Assembly (NCBI GenBank): GCA_022316685.1
Contig: JAKJHU010000159.1
Span: forward strand, 744,001-808,000
Source: Progne subis subis
Lineage: Eukaryota > Chordata > Aves > Passeriformes > Hirundinidae
Length of the DNA stretch: 64,000 bases
Direction: 5' to 3'
Of this stretch, positions 34,916-46,710 are shown piece by piece. A model generated the notes under the pieces. That model made no database searches. It was not told the DNA's origin and saw only the letters and a list, made by a program, of their open reading frames with translations. The position numbers and the translations under genes were made by a program. Positions within the stretch are counted from its first letter, which is position 1; every line of letters begins with the position of its first letter.

Positions 34916-35195
34916 TCATGTGAACCAGCTGTAAGTATTCCTAAAGAAAAACATACCCAAGTCAAATGGAGAAAGTCAGATCCATCATCATGAACTTGTC
35001 CATCTAAAAGTTAGATTTTTAGCCTCAGTGAGCTCTCTGAACCCCCCTTTGGACAGCCAAAATTGTAGCTATAAATAGAGGCTGAGCAGTTCTTCCTCTC
35101 TTTTAATAATATCTCAGATGATGAAGCTTTGGGAGCTGCCTGCTCCTTCCTGATGGCTTTTCATATATCTGGGTAGATGTCCTTTGGAAAATTAA
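33661..35195. other. Unique DNA with an A30 run
   Basis: A30 at 34883-34912. No gene recognised. The 33846-34064 minus-strand frame is hydrophobic at its end but has no family match. Confidence 0.4.
34883..34912. repeat. A30 homopolymer
   Basis: Thirty consecutive A. No target-site duplication found around it. Confidence 0.95.
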
Positions 35196-35325
35196 GGGAA
35201 GAGGAGGAAGAGGAAGATGAAGGAGAAGGGGAGGAAGAGGAAGAGGAAGAGGAAGAGGAAGAGGAAGAGGAAGAGGAAGAGGAAGAGGAAGAGGAAGAGG
35301 AAGAGGAAGAGGAAGAGGAAGAGGA
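35196..35325. repeat. (GAGGAA)n purine tract
   Basis: About 130 bp of purine-only + strand with GAGGAA/GAAGAG hexamers. It reads as poly-Glu on + and poly-Ser on -, giving spurious frames. The tract has mirror symmetry and could form intramolecular triplex DNA. Confidence 0.97.
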
Positions 35326-38300
35326 TTTAACGACAGAAGTCCATCCAGTCCACAACTATGATTTTTTGATGGGACTATTTAGGGATGCTGAAGAAAATAG
35401 ATGAAGGGGCGGGGGGAAAAAACAAAAAAAACCCCAAGCAGCATTTAAAAAAACCAATTAGAGCACTGCAAAGTTTTAAAAAAGATCCACCCTGGAGTTT
35501 AACTCAACTTTTACTGCTTACTGCCTCTAATTCACCCAACTAGCCAGTGAGGGTGGTGAAGGGCATAGAGCTTTATCCCATGTGTTTGGGAAGAGCCCAT
35601 GGCTAAAACTGAGGACAAAATACAGAGCAGCTGGTTATGGATGTAAGCAAGGGGACAGTTAGATACCAAATAACAAAATAACAAAATAGACTATCTAGTT
35701 TATTGTTATTTCCAAACTGTTGGTAATTTTCTCCAGCCCTGGTGTTTTAGTCAGGACATCAGGAGAACAAAAATCATTAATTACTTTAAAATAGCCCTCA
35801 AAAACTTGCAACATGCTGCTGTGAAGTTCAGATTTCTGGCCTGCTTTATTCCAACTGTTCCAGTATTTTGTGTTCATTTCTTTTTGGTTTTGCTAAAAAA
35901 ACAGAGAGTAGGAACAGCAGTTTAGTACCTTCTAAAACAACTTAATCTTTGTTGGATGCCTAAATATTTTACAGAACCCAGATCCATATTCAGGGTGCCT
36001 GTACCTGGAACCAGGACTGCTGCCTTTTTTTTTTTGCTGTAATGTGATTCAAAGCCACAAACAATCTGCTCAATAAAAGGGACAGCAGTCCACAAGAAGA
36101 ACATGGTGCTTCTGTAGAAAAATATTTTTATTTTCTCCTTTATATTTGAAATATTATTAAAAAAGCAAATATTAGAATAAGGTGTCAAAAATTAAATTCT
36201 TGTTTATGCTTCAGACCTATTTCTTTGAAATTTACCTTGAAAATGTAGCTCAAATGGCATCATATATAACTTGCCTTCAGTTACCGGAAGCAGAGTGTTG
36301 TGTCTTATGATAATTCTTTTTTTTTTTTTTTTTTTTTCCTAATCATCTAAAATTCAAAATAATTCTTATATTCAGGTAAGGTACTAGTTATGCTCTTATT
36401 TTATGCCTTGAATTGTTCCACAAAAATAGCTTTCTATTTTCCTTTCTAAATGATACTGGAAACTACCAAGGAGGAAACAACCCTGGTTTTGTCCTTCTTT
36501 TCCCAATAGTAGTAATAATAATCATCATCATCATCATCAAAAGGAGAAGCATTCTGTCTACTGTGCAGCACAATTTCTCATCTGGAGACCTCCAAATGCT
36601 TTTAAAAGCACTTGATATTAACTGTGCTTCAGTGACTGAGGAAACAGCAGCACACAGTTTATCAATTTTCCCAGTACCACACTGAAAGTCCACAATAAAG
36701 AACTTTAAAGTACAGGACCACAACTCCTCCTGTTTTATTGCCACATGATTACTTCAACTGCAACATCTTCTCCATCCTCTGCCAGCTGAATTTTCTGCAC
36801 CCAGCTGCCCATGGTTAGATGTGATTTAATGATAAATCCATCTTTTAATTGCTACTCTGATGACAGGAAAGGTGGAATGTCTTCCTTTTCAAACTGATCA
36901 TTGTTAGGATGCAGTTTGGTCACTGAGGGGAGGAGTTGCTTGAGACTCAGAGATGAGGCTAATTGTTTGTTTGTTTATCCGTTTGGGTTTTAAAAAACAA
37001 TTAATTAATTGGTTCTGGTGGGGTTTCTGTGCTGTGCTCGTCACTGAGGTTTCTCAGTGTCACAGGAGAATTTTCTTGCTGGAAGGCTGGTGTTTGGGGG
37101 GCTGTAAATATGCTTTATACTAATTTTCATAATATTAAGATGTACAGACTTTTCCTAAGATTGACTGGAGACCTCCTATAGAAGTCCCACTGCCAGTTTG
37201 AGAGGATTCAAGTGTCATGAGATTAAGTTCTGGACTCCACCTTCCCTAGAGTAGTCTGTTATTTAACTGATGGGCTGTTTTAATCATTTTGGCTGCCTAA
37301 AGCCTCTGCTGGAAGAAACTGTGAGTTAATATCACTGAAAAACAGGCCTGAAGAATTAACTGTAGCACCAATGAAGAGGGTTTTATTCCTTTAATTCTTG
37401 GTGGCCAACCTTGCAAATCCCTTATTAGTCATTCATGGAATTGTCCCTGTTTAAAATGCAAATTCATTCCCATTGTCCTCCCTCATCTCAATGCATTTCC
37501 TTTGAAGTATCCCTGGAGCTTTTGAGGGGCCACCCACAATGAAATCTCTGTGATCAGCCAGCCTGCAAAAGAGTGCCCTGCACCAGCTCAGGTGAATTCA
37601 GATGGGTCCTGCTTAGCAGTCACAGCTTTCAAAAAGCATCCAGACTTCGTTAAAGAGGAAGAAAAAAAGGTAAAATAAAGGATATCAGGCCAGGTAGTTT
37701 TACCAAGACTTTTTGGCAAGCTTGCCTCTACTGAGACACATCACAGCCCCATGTCAGCCACCATCACATGGCAGTGAGGTCAATAATATAAACAGATCTG
37801 ATTTGTCTTGCCCATGTTCTGTTGGTTTGGGAAGAGCAGAGCTCTCCTACAATATCCATTGCAAAAAAAAAAGAGTGTCAGGGCTCAGCTGGCACGGAGT
37901 TCCTGTATCCATGTAGGGAACAGTCCATCGTCCTTGGTCCTTGCTACCCTTCAGCCATAGCTACAAGTTTTCCTAGGCAGGAATATCTGTCCCAGGCCAA
38001 AGTTGTGGTAGAAATACTTCTATGAATGAAGAAAGGCCACTCTGATCTGCTGCAGGAGCTGCGGCTGCAGGAGACTTGGGGAACGTATTGGAGGCAATTA
38101 TTGTGTTTTCAGGTAAAGTTCAGGTTAGTGAATGCACTGTCTGAGTCAACCTTCCAGGAGCAACATAAATACTGATAATAATGACCATAATAGCAAAGTA
38201 AATTGTATTATCAGTAATGGCTAAATAGTTTAATAGTCTTCATTAAATGACTGAGTACCTTATCCAGCAGTGAGACTTGCTGGCTCCTATGTGCTAATGC

Positions 38301-38650
38301 AGCCAGTACTTAAAACTGGAACCAATGGGGTTTTTTTGAGTAAAGACTTCACTACTTGAGTTAAATACCCATTTTTATCAGTTTGATGTGGTTTCTGGGG
38401 AGAGTTCATGCACACTAAGCAACCCTTGAAACTTGGAGCCAGAAAGTGGTACTTTAAAATTTATCAAAGTTTATATAACATCAATGAGGTGCTCATAAGA
38501 ATAATGCCAAATTATCATTTCCCACTATACATGCAGGAACCTGTGATGTTCTTAGTCAACAGCATTTTCCTGAACTGGTAGATCAAAACTACAAATACAC
38601 TGGTGGAAATTCAAGAGTCATGGATATATGTTGATTTTATGCAGTGGAGA
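35326..38650. other. Unique DNA with minor microsatellites
   Basis: T21 at 36317-36337 and an AAT/ATC trinucleotide run at 36507-36539. No exon, RNA gene or interspersed repeat recognised in more than 3 kb. Confidence 0.45.
36507..36539. repeat. (AGT)(AAT)(ATC)n compound trinucleotide run
   Basis: Short compound triplet repeat, about 11 units. Confidence 0.9.
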
Positions 38651-39024
38651 AAATAAGGTTTCAGAGTGACCTTATTCTGGCCTTCAGGTACCTGAAGGGA
38701 GCCTACAAGAAGGCTGGAGAGAGACTTTTGACAAGGGCCTTTAGTGACAGGACAAGGGTAGTGGTTTTAAACTGACAAAGGGCAGGGTTACATCAGATTA
38801 TAGGAAGAAAATCTTTACTCAGAGGGTGGTCAAGCCCTGGCACAGGTTACCCAGAGAAGCTGTGGCTGCCCCATCCCTGGAAGTGTCCAAGGCCAGGTTG
38901 GAGCAGGGCTTGGAGAAACTTGGTCTAGGGGAATGTGTCCCTAGCCATAACCAGTGGTGGAATTACATGATCTTTGAGCCTTCCAACACAAGCCATTCTA
39001 ATTCTATAATATGATTCTCTGACT
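38651..39024 (+). repeat. CR1 LINE 3' fragment
   Basis: Sense CR1: tcaggtacctgaagggagcc, ctggagagagacttttgaca, gacaggacaagggtagtggt, gtcaagccctggcacaggtt, aagtgtccaaggccaggttg, and the tail attctataatatgattctct. Confidence 0.95.
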
Positions 39025-39297
39025 GGTAATGATCTACATCCATAAACCAACCATGCTGTTGTCTCCCTTTCAATTGTGTTCCCCCTTGGTGTAAGACTCG
39101 TCCCACACAGCTTGATGTCCTCACATGGTTGAGCACTTTGTGTTACTGCCCAGTCTGGAGCTCCAGTACTGCAACTTTCCTACTTTTTAAGCAAGGTCTG
39201 AATGCCTTTAAGAGAAATGTTGGTTCTTTCAGAAAAAAAATCGAGCCCTACTACTTATGAAAAGCTCTCTGGAAAGTTCTGTGGATTATGTCCTGAA

Positions 39298-39755
39298 GGT
39301 GCTGGTGGACACCAAGATGAGCAGGGGCCAGCAGCAAGGCCTTGCTGCAAACGCAGCAAATTGAATCCTCAGCTGCATTAGATGTATTGCTAGGTGAGAG
39401 AAGTGATCTTTACCTCTACTCAGCACTTCCAAGTCATACCTGAAGTGCTGCTTCCAGTTCTGGGCTCCTCAGTACAAGAGACACAAGGACATAATGGAGA
39501 GAGTCCCGCAAAAGGGCCAGAGAGAGGGTCTGGAGCATCTTTTCCAGAGCTGGGAATGGTCAGCCTGGAGAAGGAAAGCTGAAGGGGAATCTTACTAATT
39601 CCTAGAATGCAGGAAGGGAGGGTGCAAAGATGGAGCCAGGCTCTTTCCAGGGGGTGCCCAGTGACAGGATCAGATGCAGTAGGCACAACCTGAAACACAG
39701 GAGGCTCTCTGTGGACATCCTTTCAACCTCAACCATTCCATGACTCTCTGATTCC
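39298..39755 (+). repeat. CR1 LINE 3' fragment including the end of ORF2
   Basis: Sense CR1 that reaches further 5' than most copies here: gctggtggacaccaagatga, gcaggggccagcagcaaggc, cttccagttctgggctcctc, aagagacacaaggacataat, agggccagagagagggtctg, atggtcagcctggagaagga, and the tail caaccattccatgactctct. Frames are broken. Confidence 0.93.
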
Positions 39756-40761
39756 AGGTGCTGATAATTAGATAAAACTGGGAACACTGTTGCCTGGACA
39801 AGCCAAACATCCTCAAACAATGGTATGGTCGAGTTTGCAGCTTCTCACACATTTCTTTAGCAATTAGGTAGTGAGTGACACAAACTTCCTTTACCAAATT
39901 CCCTTAGCTCTGTTTGGATTTTGTGCTTTGTATTTGGCTCCATGGATGTCTGGGAGACCTACTGCTGCTTTTATATGTGATTTGTGGATTTATTAAATGG
40001 ATTTGGGAGTTAATTGTGTTGGGATGGTCCTGCCTGCCAACAGGAAACTAGGGCAACATTTTGAATGCCCTTCAGTCCGCATAAGCTAAATAAATTCATG
40101 AATGCACAAAAATTATTCTACCTTGCTCCTTTTACCCAGCAGAATGTTGGCTCAAAGAGCTCAAATTTGCTGTAATCGCCTTTTCCTCTCCAGTAATTCC
40201 ATAGGAGTCAGCCATCTCCTTCAGAGAACTGCACAACTGCCACCAAAACTAATTATTTCAGATTTTGTTTCTTTTTATGAACTTTTTGGCATATTTTGTA
40301 GTTGCTTGAGAGAGTAATCAGTAACTTGTGAGTGAGAGAATCACAGGAGCACAAATATTGGAAGGACACTCTCCTTAATGATATATCTGCTGAAGTCAGA
40401 ACTGCTTTGAAATTCAGTCATTAAGTCCTAGATTTAAGAAATCCTAATTTAGGAAATTAATCTCTTAAACAGGTTTATCAAAGAAACAGGATTTGGGGAC
40501 TCAAATAAAACTGTAAAAGGACAAAATTTAGATTTTGAGAGGGTGAGAACAGAATCTTTTTTGTATTACCAAAACATTCCTTTTTAAATTTTTTTCACTA
40601 AGAAGCAGTGAAAAGGATGTAAACTTAAATACCCTTATCTTACTATATATTGTGTTGTTCTTAAAAATGCATTTCCAGATAAGGTATTTTTACTGTACTA
40701 GATGTTCCATTACTTAAAAGTTATCTTTACACAACCGTGTTCTGAAAAGGCAGCAGAGGTG

Positions 40762-40815
<54 letters not shown>

Positions 40816-41546
40816 TTACATTACACTCTAAAATAAAAGGTTGTTTTTACTGTCTATTTAGTTCAGTTTTACAGGAACAAACCAAAGAGGGCTGAACAGT
40901 TCCTATTAAGAGATAATCCCTTGCTCCTGCCTGATGAAGCATTTAACATTGGTCCTCATATATTATCTGGTCTTTTTGTTTCTTCTTTGCTATTCTGCTA
41001 GAGCAGTCAGCACAGGACTTGCCTCTCCTGTGGAAAATAGCTATGGATTTTGGTCTTGGAACATTAATGATTAATTTTAATTACATTTCCACCAAGATTT
41101 TTTTTAATTTATGTGTGACTAGGAAAAATCAGCTTTACTTATTTATTAGGAATTTCATCAATGTTTCTAGAATTCTTTTGGAATAAAACAACAGTTTCTG
41201 GCACATTTCAGGTTTAATAAGAACTTAATGCTGTTTCTTAGAATGTAAGAAAGCAGATTTATGCTTTGTTAATATATTCTCTCCTGCTTCTGAGATCTCA
41301 GACAAATGCTTTCATAGTGGTCATCTGCATATTCTGGAATAGTTACAGTTGTTCAACACATGCATCCTATAAGGCCTTTCATCTTCCCTACCTTTACAAA
41401 ATACATGTGGATCTCCCCCATTTCACATAAAGACATCAGGTTCTACTGGAACAGAGAGAGACGAGGTTTTTACTCTCTGTCAATCCTGCTTTACTATGTT
41501 TTAATTATTAAAGGAGATAACTTAGCATAAAGAAAATTTTAAAAGT
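39756..41546. other. Unique AT-rich DNA containing an A50 run
   Basis: No gene. A possible CR1 tail remnant (gagagaatcacaggagcac) at about 40336 is too short to call. A50 is listed separately. Confidence 0.4.
40762..40811. repeat. A50 homopolymer
   Basis: Fifty uninterrupted A, the longest homopolymer in the window. No flanking duplication or upstream gene-like sequence, so it is not evidently a retrocopy tail. Confidence 0.95.
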
Positions 41547-41762
41547 CATAGAATCATAAAATGGTTTGGGTTGTAGGGAACCAGCTGCCTGCCATAGACA
41601 GGGACACTTTCTACGCTTCCAGGTTGCTCCAAGTCCCATCCAATGTGGCCTTAAAATTTCCAGGGATGGGGCAGCCACAGCTTCTCTGAGCAACCTATGC
41701 CAGGGCCTCAGCACCCTCACAAGGAAGAATTTCTTCCCAATATCTAATCTAAATCTCTTGTC
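41547..41762 (-). repeat. CR1 LINE 3' end fragment
   Basis: Reverse CR1: catagaatcataaaatggtt, gccatagacagggacacttt, aggttgctccaagtcccatc, gatggggcagccacagcttc, aatatctaatctaaatctct. Confidence 0.93.
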
Positions 41763-42451
41763 TTTTGATTTATTTTAAAATATTCCTTTTCTTTAAAATT
41801 TTATCAGAATTTAAATATTAATAGTAATTTAGCAGTTTTGTTTGAAATTCCTGCTCACAAGAGTAGTTGTTCCTTCAGTACTACAATGAGTGTAGCATCA
41901 TGCTGCAGTGAAATCCAAAGATAGCACATCTCCAGTGGAAACAGAAAGGGAAATCACTCCTACAAAATGAACTGACATTTCTGTATGTCAGTTGAAAGTT
42001 TTGTTTTTTGATACAGACCAGATCATGCCTGGAATATGACAATCCCCCTATTCTTTCTGAATCACCTATCATTACTAATAGTACACCCTGTCACAGATAC
42101 TCAGGCAAAATATATGGTGCATTATATAGGAGACAGAGCAGAACCCATCTCATTTTCCTCACAGTGATAGTTTAGAGAAACAAAGCTTATTTTTACCAGC
42201 AAAGTGCAGAGACACTCAGAGAAGTGATGGCACTTGTTTCCTCATCCAGGAACTTGGCTGATCAGAGGGTGAGGCATTGATGTGGGGTGTTCATGAGGCC
42301 TTTTTCAATTAATCCATTTCCAGTTGGGATGCAGAAACAATTATGGCACAGGCAATGACAGGATTTCCCTCTGGACATAACACATACTTATGGCTAAGAA
42401 ACCTAAACTCAAACTGGGAAGATGGAGCAGAGGGAGAAGCAGTTACTGCTT
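41763..42451. other. Unique DNA, no feature seen
   Basis: AT-rich spacer between CR1 copies. Confidence 0.5.
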
Positions 42452-42852
42452 AGAGAATCACAGACTCACAGAATCATTAGGACAGTAAAATGCCTTCAAG
42501 AATATTAAATCCAGTTATCAACCAAATACCACTGTGCCCACTAAACCATATCATGAAGCTCCTCATCTGCTGGATTTTTGAACACTTCCAGGGGTGGTGA
42601 CTCCACCACTTCCCTGAACAGTCTGTTCCAATGTCTGACCAACCAATTCTTCCTAATATCAACCTCATCTGGCAGAACTTGAGGCCATTTCCCCTTGTCC
42701 TGTCACTTGTTAATTGGGAGAAGAGACCAACCCCTACCTTGCTACAGCCTCCTTTCGGGGAGCTGTAGGGAGTGGCAAGGTCCATTCTGAGCCTTTTTTT
42801 TCTCTGGGCTGAGGCCCTGCAAAGCTCCCTCAGCTGCTTCTCTTCAGACCTG
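42452..42852 (-). repeat. CR1 LINE, 3' part (split by an LTR)
   Basis: Reverse CR1 starting agagaatcacagactcacag, then gaacacttccaggggtggtg, actccaccacttccctgaac, ggccatttccccttgtcctg, ctgggctgaggccctgcaaa, ctcagctgcttctcttcaga. It continues on the far side of the LTR at 43134. Confidence 0.93.
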
Positions 42853-43133
42853 TGTTGCTAGAGGACACGAAAAGAATTATACTTCCACAGTTAAGGCATC
42901 AGGCTAAAAGAAGGGAAGTTTATTTTCTTGACCTCGCTTGTATAGATTCTGGACAATGACCAGAGATTGGAGAATGAGGTTGACACCTCTCCACCCCACT
43001 GGCCAGACTAGAAGTCCATCAGTTTTCCCTCCTCTGAGGAGAAATGTGAAAACACCCACTTTGCTTATGTTACAATCCATGAGAAAACTCCACTACAAAA
43101 ATGCAATCAGAAGGCTAAAAGAATATAGCAACA
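42853..43133 (-). mobile_element. Solo LTR (281 bp) inserted in CR1, with a 6-bp target duplication
   Basis: Both ends are intact: TGTTGCTA at 42853-42860 and TAGCAACA at 43126-43133, a perfect 8-bp inverted repeat with retroviral TG...CA termini. The flanks repeat exactly: gacctg at 42847-42852 and again at 43134-43139. Removing the element and one gacctg rejoins a continuous CR1. On the minus strand there is a TATA-like ctatacaag (42937-42945) and an AATAAA (plus-strand tttatt, 42919-42924) about 66 nt before the LTR end, so the element points to the minus strand. A 6-bp duplication is typical of ERVK/alpharetrovirus-type integrases. It has no internal sequence; the provirus was lost by LTR-LTR recombination. 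Confidence 0.92.
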
Positions 43134-43470
43134 GACCTGTGCTCCAGACCCTTCCCCAGCTCTGTTCCCTTCCCTGGATGCACTCCAAACCCTCAATGTC
43201 TCTCTTGTGAGGGGTCCAAAACTGACCCAGGAATTTGAGGTGTGGCCTCCTCAGGGCCCAGCACAGATGGACAATCCCTGCCCTGGTCCTGCTGGCCACA
43301 CTGATGCTGACACAGAGGTCAGGAGGTCACCTGGGCACACGCCAGCTCACCTTTGGCATTCTCAGCCAGCACTCCCGGGGCCTTTCCTGCTGGGCAGGTT
43401 TCCTGCCACCCTGGCCACAGCCTGGGACACTGCAGGGCCTTGCTGTGACAACAAGGAGGAGACCTTGTCC
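43134..43470 (-). repeat. CR1 LINE, ORF2 part (continuation beyond the LTR)
   Basis: Reverse CR1 continuing seamlessly from 42852: cttccctggatgcactccaa, ccctcaatgtctctcttgtg, gaggtgtggcctcctcaggg, ctggtcctgctggccacact, gtcacctgggcacacgccag. The far end fades after about 43470. Together with 42452-42852 this is the longest CR1 copy in the window (about 740 bp of CR1). Confidence 0.9.
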
Positions 43471-44318
43471 TACAAAAATTGTCTAATGAGGCTGTACTGA
43501 CCAGCTGAGCTCTGTAGGAACCCCAGTCAGCTCAGCTTGGCCAAGGCTACATTTCATTCCTGGGCTGGGGCACTTTAGAGGCAGTGCAGGTCACTTACAA
43601 TGGTTTTCCCAATTTACTGAGCGTTCTCCTTCAGCACTTCCATGTTCCTGTGTGCAATGAGATGTGACAGAGCCCACAAAGGGCTTGTGTTTCTTCTTTT
43701 TGCAAAAGGCAATCTGAGACTGGATGCAAATACTCATTATAAATCTATCACAAAGATCCAGCTAAGAAAGATTCACAGATTCAGTTTTTAAAGCTGTGAG
43801 TAAATCAATGTGTTGTTCCAAATTAAAGTTTTCTTTTGTATATAGTTTTTACTTCCTTTCCCTTTTATGTGCCTAACACAGATCAGTAGTGAGTTTAGAA
43901 ATCTGTATTCAAACAGAGAGCTATTTTTGGGGAGTTTTTTGTTTCTTTTCTGTCCCGTTTCAAAAATGCTGAATGGGCCTAACAAAGTGTTCAAACATCT
44001 TGTAGTGGGCAGTGAGACACTCACAGATTAGGAAGGATTAAATCTCTAGCTGTCAAAGGGAGAGAAAGGAAGAGTCTGTCCTGCAGTCTTGACTGAGCAT
44101 CCCATCATTCCCTGACTCTAATGCTGGGGAAACAGAGATTAGAAAATCTGCCACACAGCTGAGTGCAGACTGCAGCTCGGAGATAAGCGAACCAGGATAT
44201 CTACTCAGGGCTCATTTGTTCAACTTCACTCATCCAGAACCTTTCTGATGGAGAAACACAGGTATCAATACAAAATTCAGAGCTTGTTCAGCTCTGCTGT
44301 CACTTACTGAATCACTGT

Positions 44319-44360
44319 CACTGTCACTTCCCAAAACACTCACTGTCACTTCCCAAGCCA
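44319..44360. repeat. 22-bp tandem duplication
   Basis: cactgtcacttcccaa occurs at 44319-44334 and again at 44341-44356, a 22-bp period. Preceded by further gtcact repeats. Confidence 0.8.
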
Positions 44361-44695
44361 TTCCCACAAGTGAAGATCTATCCTCTGCCCTGCTGAAGGC
44401 TCCCCAGGATTGTTTCTTAGGTTCAAGCGCTCAGCTGGGTTCACACCAGGGATCAATGTTACCCCAAATTAGATCATGGATTTTTGTTCCTTGCTGCTGT
44501 TGGTCAGGAGCCTGGAGAAGAATGGATGGAAGAGTGTGGGTTTATATGCAAAATACAGGCTCTTTCCTTCTGAATCCACATAAAATGAATATTCCCAGGA
44601 AAAGCACATGTTGCAGATTCAGTTGTCAAACTGTTGGTCATTAAGAGACTCCAGCAGATTTTCCCAGTGGTCAAATTTGAGAACAGATCATCCTA

Positions 44696-44748
44696 TTTTT
44701 TTTTTTATTATTATTTTTTTATTATTATTATTTTTTTTTTTTTTTTTT
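44696..44748. repeat. T/ATT low-complexity run
   Basis: T runs with interspersed ATT triplets, 53 bp. Confidence 0.93.
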
Positions 44749-45585
44749 AAGAATGTACAAAACTTTTCATTTAACTTCTATGATATGATCCAATCCCCCG
44801 AGTGACAGGAAATCTACAGATAAGTCAAATCTGGCCTGATAACTTGAAGAGTAAACAGTAAATTTTACTTATAGAAAAGTATAAAAAATATCTGATACAC
44901 TGTCTTTTATGGGGAGAAGACTGAAGATGAAGTTAAAGGAAAAAAGTGTCACACAGACTGTATAATATTATCCTTAATTCCTCTATTCCACTGGGAAGGG
45001 AGTGTTTTTTAGCAATCAACATAGGGGCATTCTGGTTAGAGTTTGACAGTGATGATTAATTGATAGCCTTGGGTTTTAAAATGCTGAGAAAATATCTCAG
45101 GCCCTGAAGTACCAAATCCTTTCCTATCCCAGTTTGGTTTAAAAATTGCTCTGGAGGTGCTTTGCAGTTGAGATGATTTGGCACAGAATTGAGTAATTCA
45201 TTTGGAAGAGTAAGATAAGAGGTAATTTAATTAATTTTTTGGGTAGTTTTTCACTGTCTTCCTGGGTATTTTTGTGTTTTCTAGCATAAGGTGAGGATTG
45301 CTGGGTAATACCTTCAGCACACTGGTTTCAAGGCTGATGAGACAAGGAAAAACAATTTAAAAGTTGGTGTAAAAGTGAAGCAACATAGAACATCAAGAAA
45401 CCAAAACCCTCGTGTTTCAAGGATGATTAAAAATAATGTTTCTGGGCCTTAGGAAATGCAATTTGCTAATAGACTGTAGTGTAACGATTAAGGGGAAACA
45501 ATTGTAATTGTAAATTACCCTGTGCCACGTGGAAGGCACTAATACACTTAAAATACAATAGTGCATACATCTATGACTGGTAATG

Positions 45586-45602
45586 AAGGTGATAATCACC
45601 TT
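45586..45602. other. Perfect 8-bp inverted repeat
   Basis: aaggtgat-a-atcacctt: two 8-bp arms around one base. Too short a loop for a hairpin RNA. It may be a dimeric factor site or chance. Confidence 0.4.
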
Positions 45603-46370
45603 ATATTCACAAAGGAAATGATGTAATAAATCCTATATAATGCAGTTTACAGGTTACCTTGGCAAGGGCATTTGAATCGACAAGCAGAGAGCAGGCCCTC
45701 CATGAGCTGCAGTATATATTATAATTAGGGGCATAAAATTCTAATGAAATGTTGTCCTAAGTGATATTGATTTCAATTTGGCAGACTAGGGGCTCAGTGA
45801 TGTCATGATATTCAGGTCGGTTGGTTCACCAAGGAATTCAAGGTATGCCCATACTACCCTCAATGGGGCCCTTTTCCAGCTTTTCTCCCAGTAAAACTTG
45901 TGTTCTGACTCCAAGACAAAAAGGAGATAAAGGATCCTGCAAACACTCAATTGCAGCAGAAGGCATTTTTCAGCTTTAATTAACGTTAAGTTTAACATTC
46001 CATGCAAAAAGATGGGGCTGCAGAGTGTACAAATTGAACAAACCCTCCCCAAAGTGTTCTTAGTTTCAGATCAATATCACTTAGCATGGGGGGCTGGAGA
46101 TGTTTGCAAGGAGAGTTTCATTGTACAGTGGCCCTGTAAGGCAAGGGAGAGATCCACACAGTGTGGGAAATTGTGGAAGTGATTCAAGGGCAGCTTTCTG
46201 GGATCAGGATGGAAGTATGGATAAAAAAGAGCAGGACAGACTGCAACAGTGGTGGGAGATTGACAGAGGTGTCAACAAGAGCAGCACAATATCAAATATA
46301 ATCTTATTTTTATTATAGCCCTTATAAAAGTGGAAAATTAAATAAGAAGGAAAATAGCAAGGAAAGACTG

Positions 46371-46710
46371 GAGGAGTTAGACCTTCTCTTCCTGGAGAAG
46401 GGAAGGTTCTTTATGGTACCCTAGAATTCAAAGGGTGGCTACAAAGAGGACAGAGGCTCTCTCATCACAAGGAGGCACATGGACAAGTTGGACCAGGAAA
46501 GGTTTCATCTTGAGAAAAGAAACAAATTGTTTACAGTGAGAACAAATAATCACTGGGACAAACTCCCGAGGGATGTGTCCCTGTCCATGGAAGCTTTCAG
46601 TCTGTGGCTGGACAGAGTCTTAAATGGTCTCACCAAGGCTCTCTTTCCCAGAAAGGGTTAGACCAGAGGATGCTTTGAGTTTCCTTCTAACCTGGGCTGT
46701 TCTGTGATCC
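46371..46710 (+). repeat. CR1 LINE 3' fragment (different subfamily, diverged)
   Basis: Sense CR1: ccttctcttcctggagaagg, agaattcaaagggtggctac, acacatggacaagttgg-type segment, gtgagaacaaataatcactg, ggacaaactcccgagggatg, ctgtggctggacagagtctt, ctaacctgggctgttctgtg. More diverged than the other copies and lacks the catgggcagggacacc block. Confidence 0.75.

Larger units (their letters stand above)
43471..46370. other. Unique DNA with AT-rich patches
   Basis: An imperfect 22-bp tandem duplication at 44319-44360, a T/A run at 44696-44748 and a perfect short hairpin at 45586-45602, listed separately. No exon recognised. Confidence 0.4.

Noticed and set aside
35161..35404. Poly-Glu (+) and poly-Ser (-) frames
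   Set aside because: Translation of the GAGGAA microsatellite. The flanking codons show no family resemblance.
40336..40375. Possible CR1 tail (gagagaatcacagg...)
   Set aside because: Only about 15 bp resemble CR1; too short to call.
40762..40811. Processed-pseudogene tail
   Set aside because: No gene-like sequence upstream and no target-site duplication.
42845..43141. DNA transposon with 10-bp duplication (cagacctgtg) and TTGCTA inverted ends
   Set aside because: The same bases are better explained as an LTR with TG...CA termini, 8-bp inverted repeats, a 6-bp duplication and an AATAAA in the right place.
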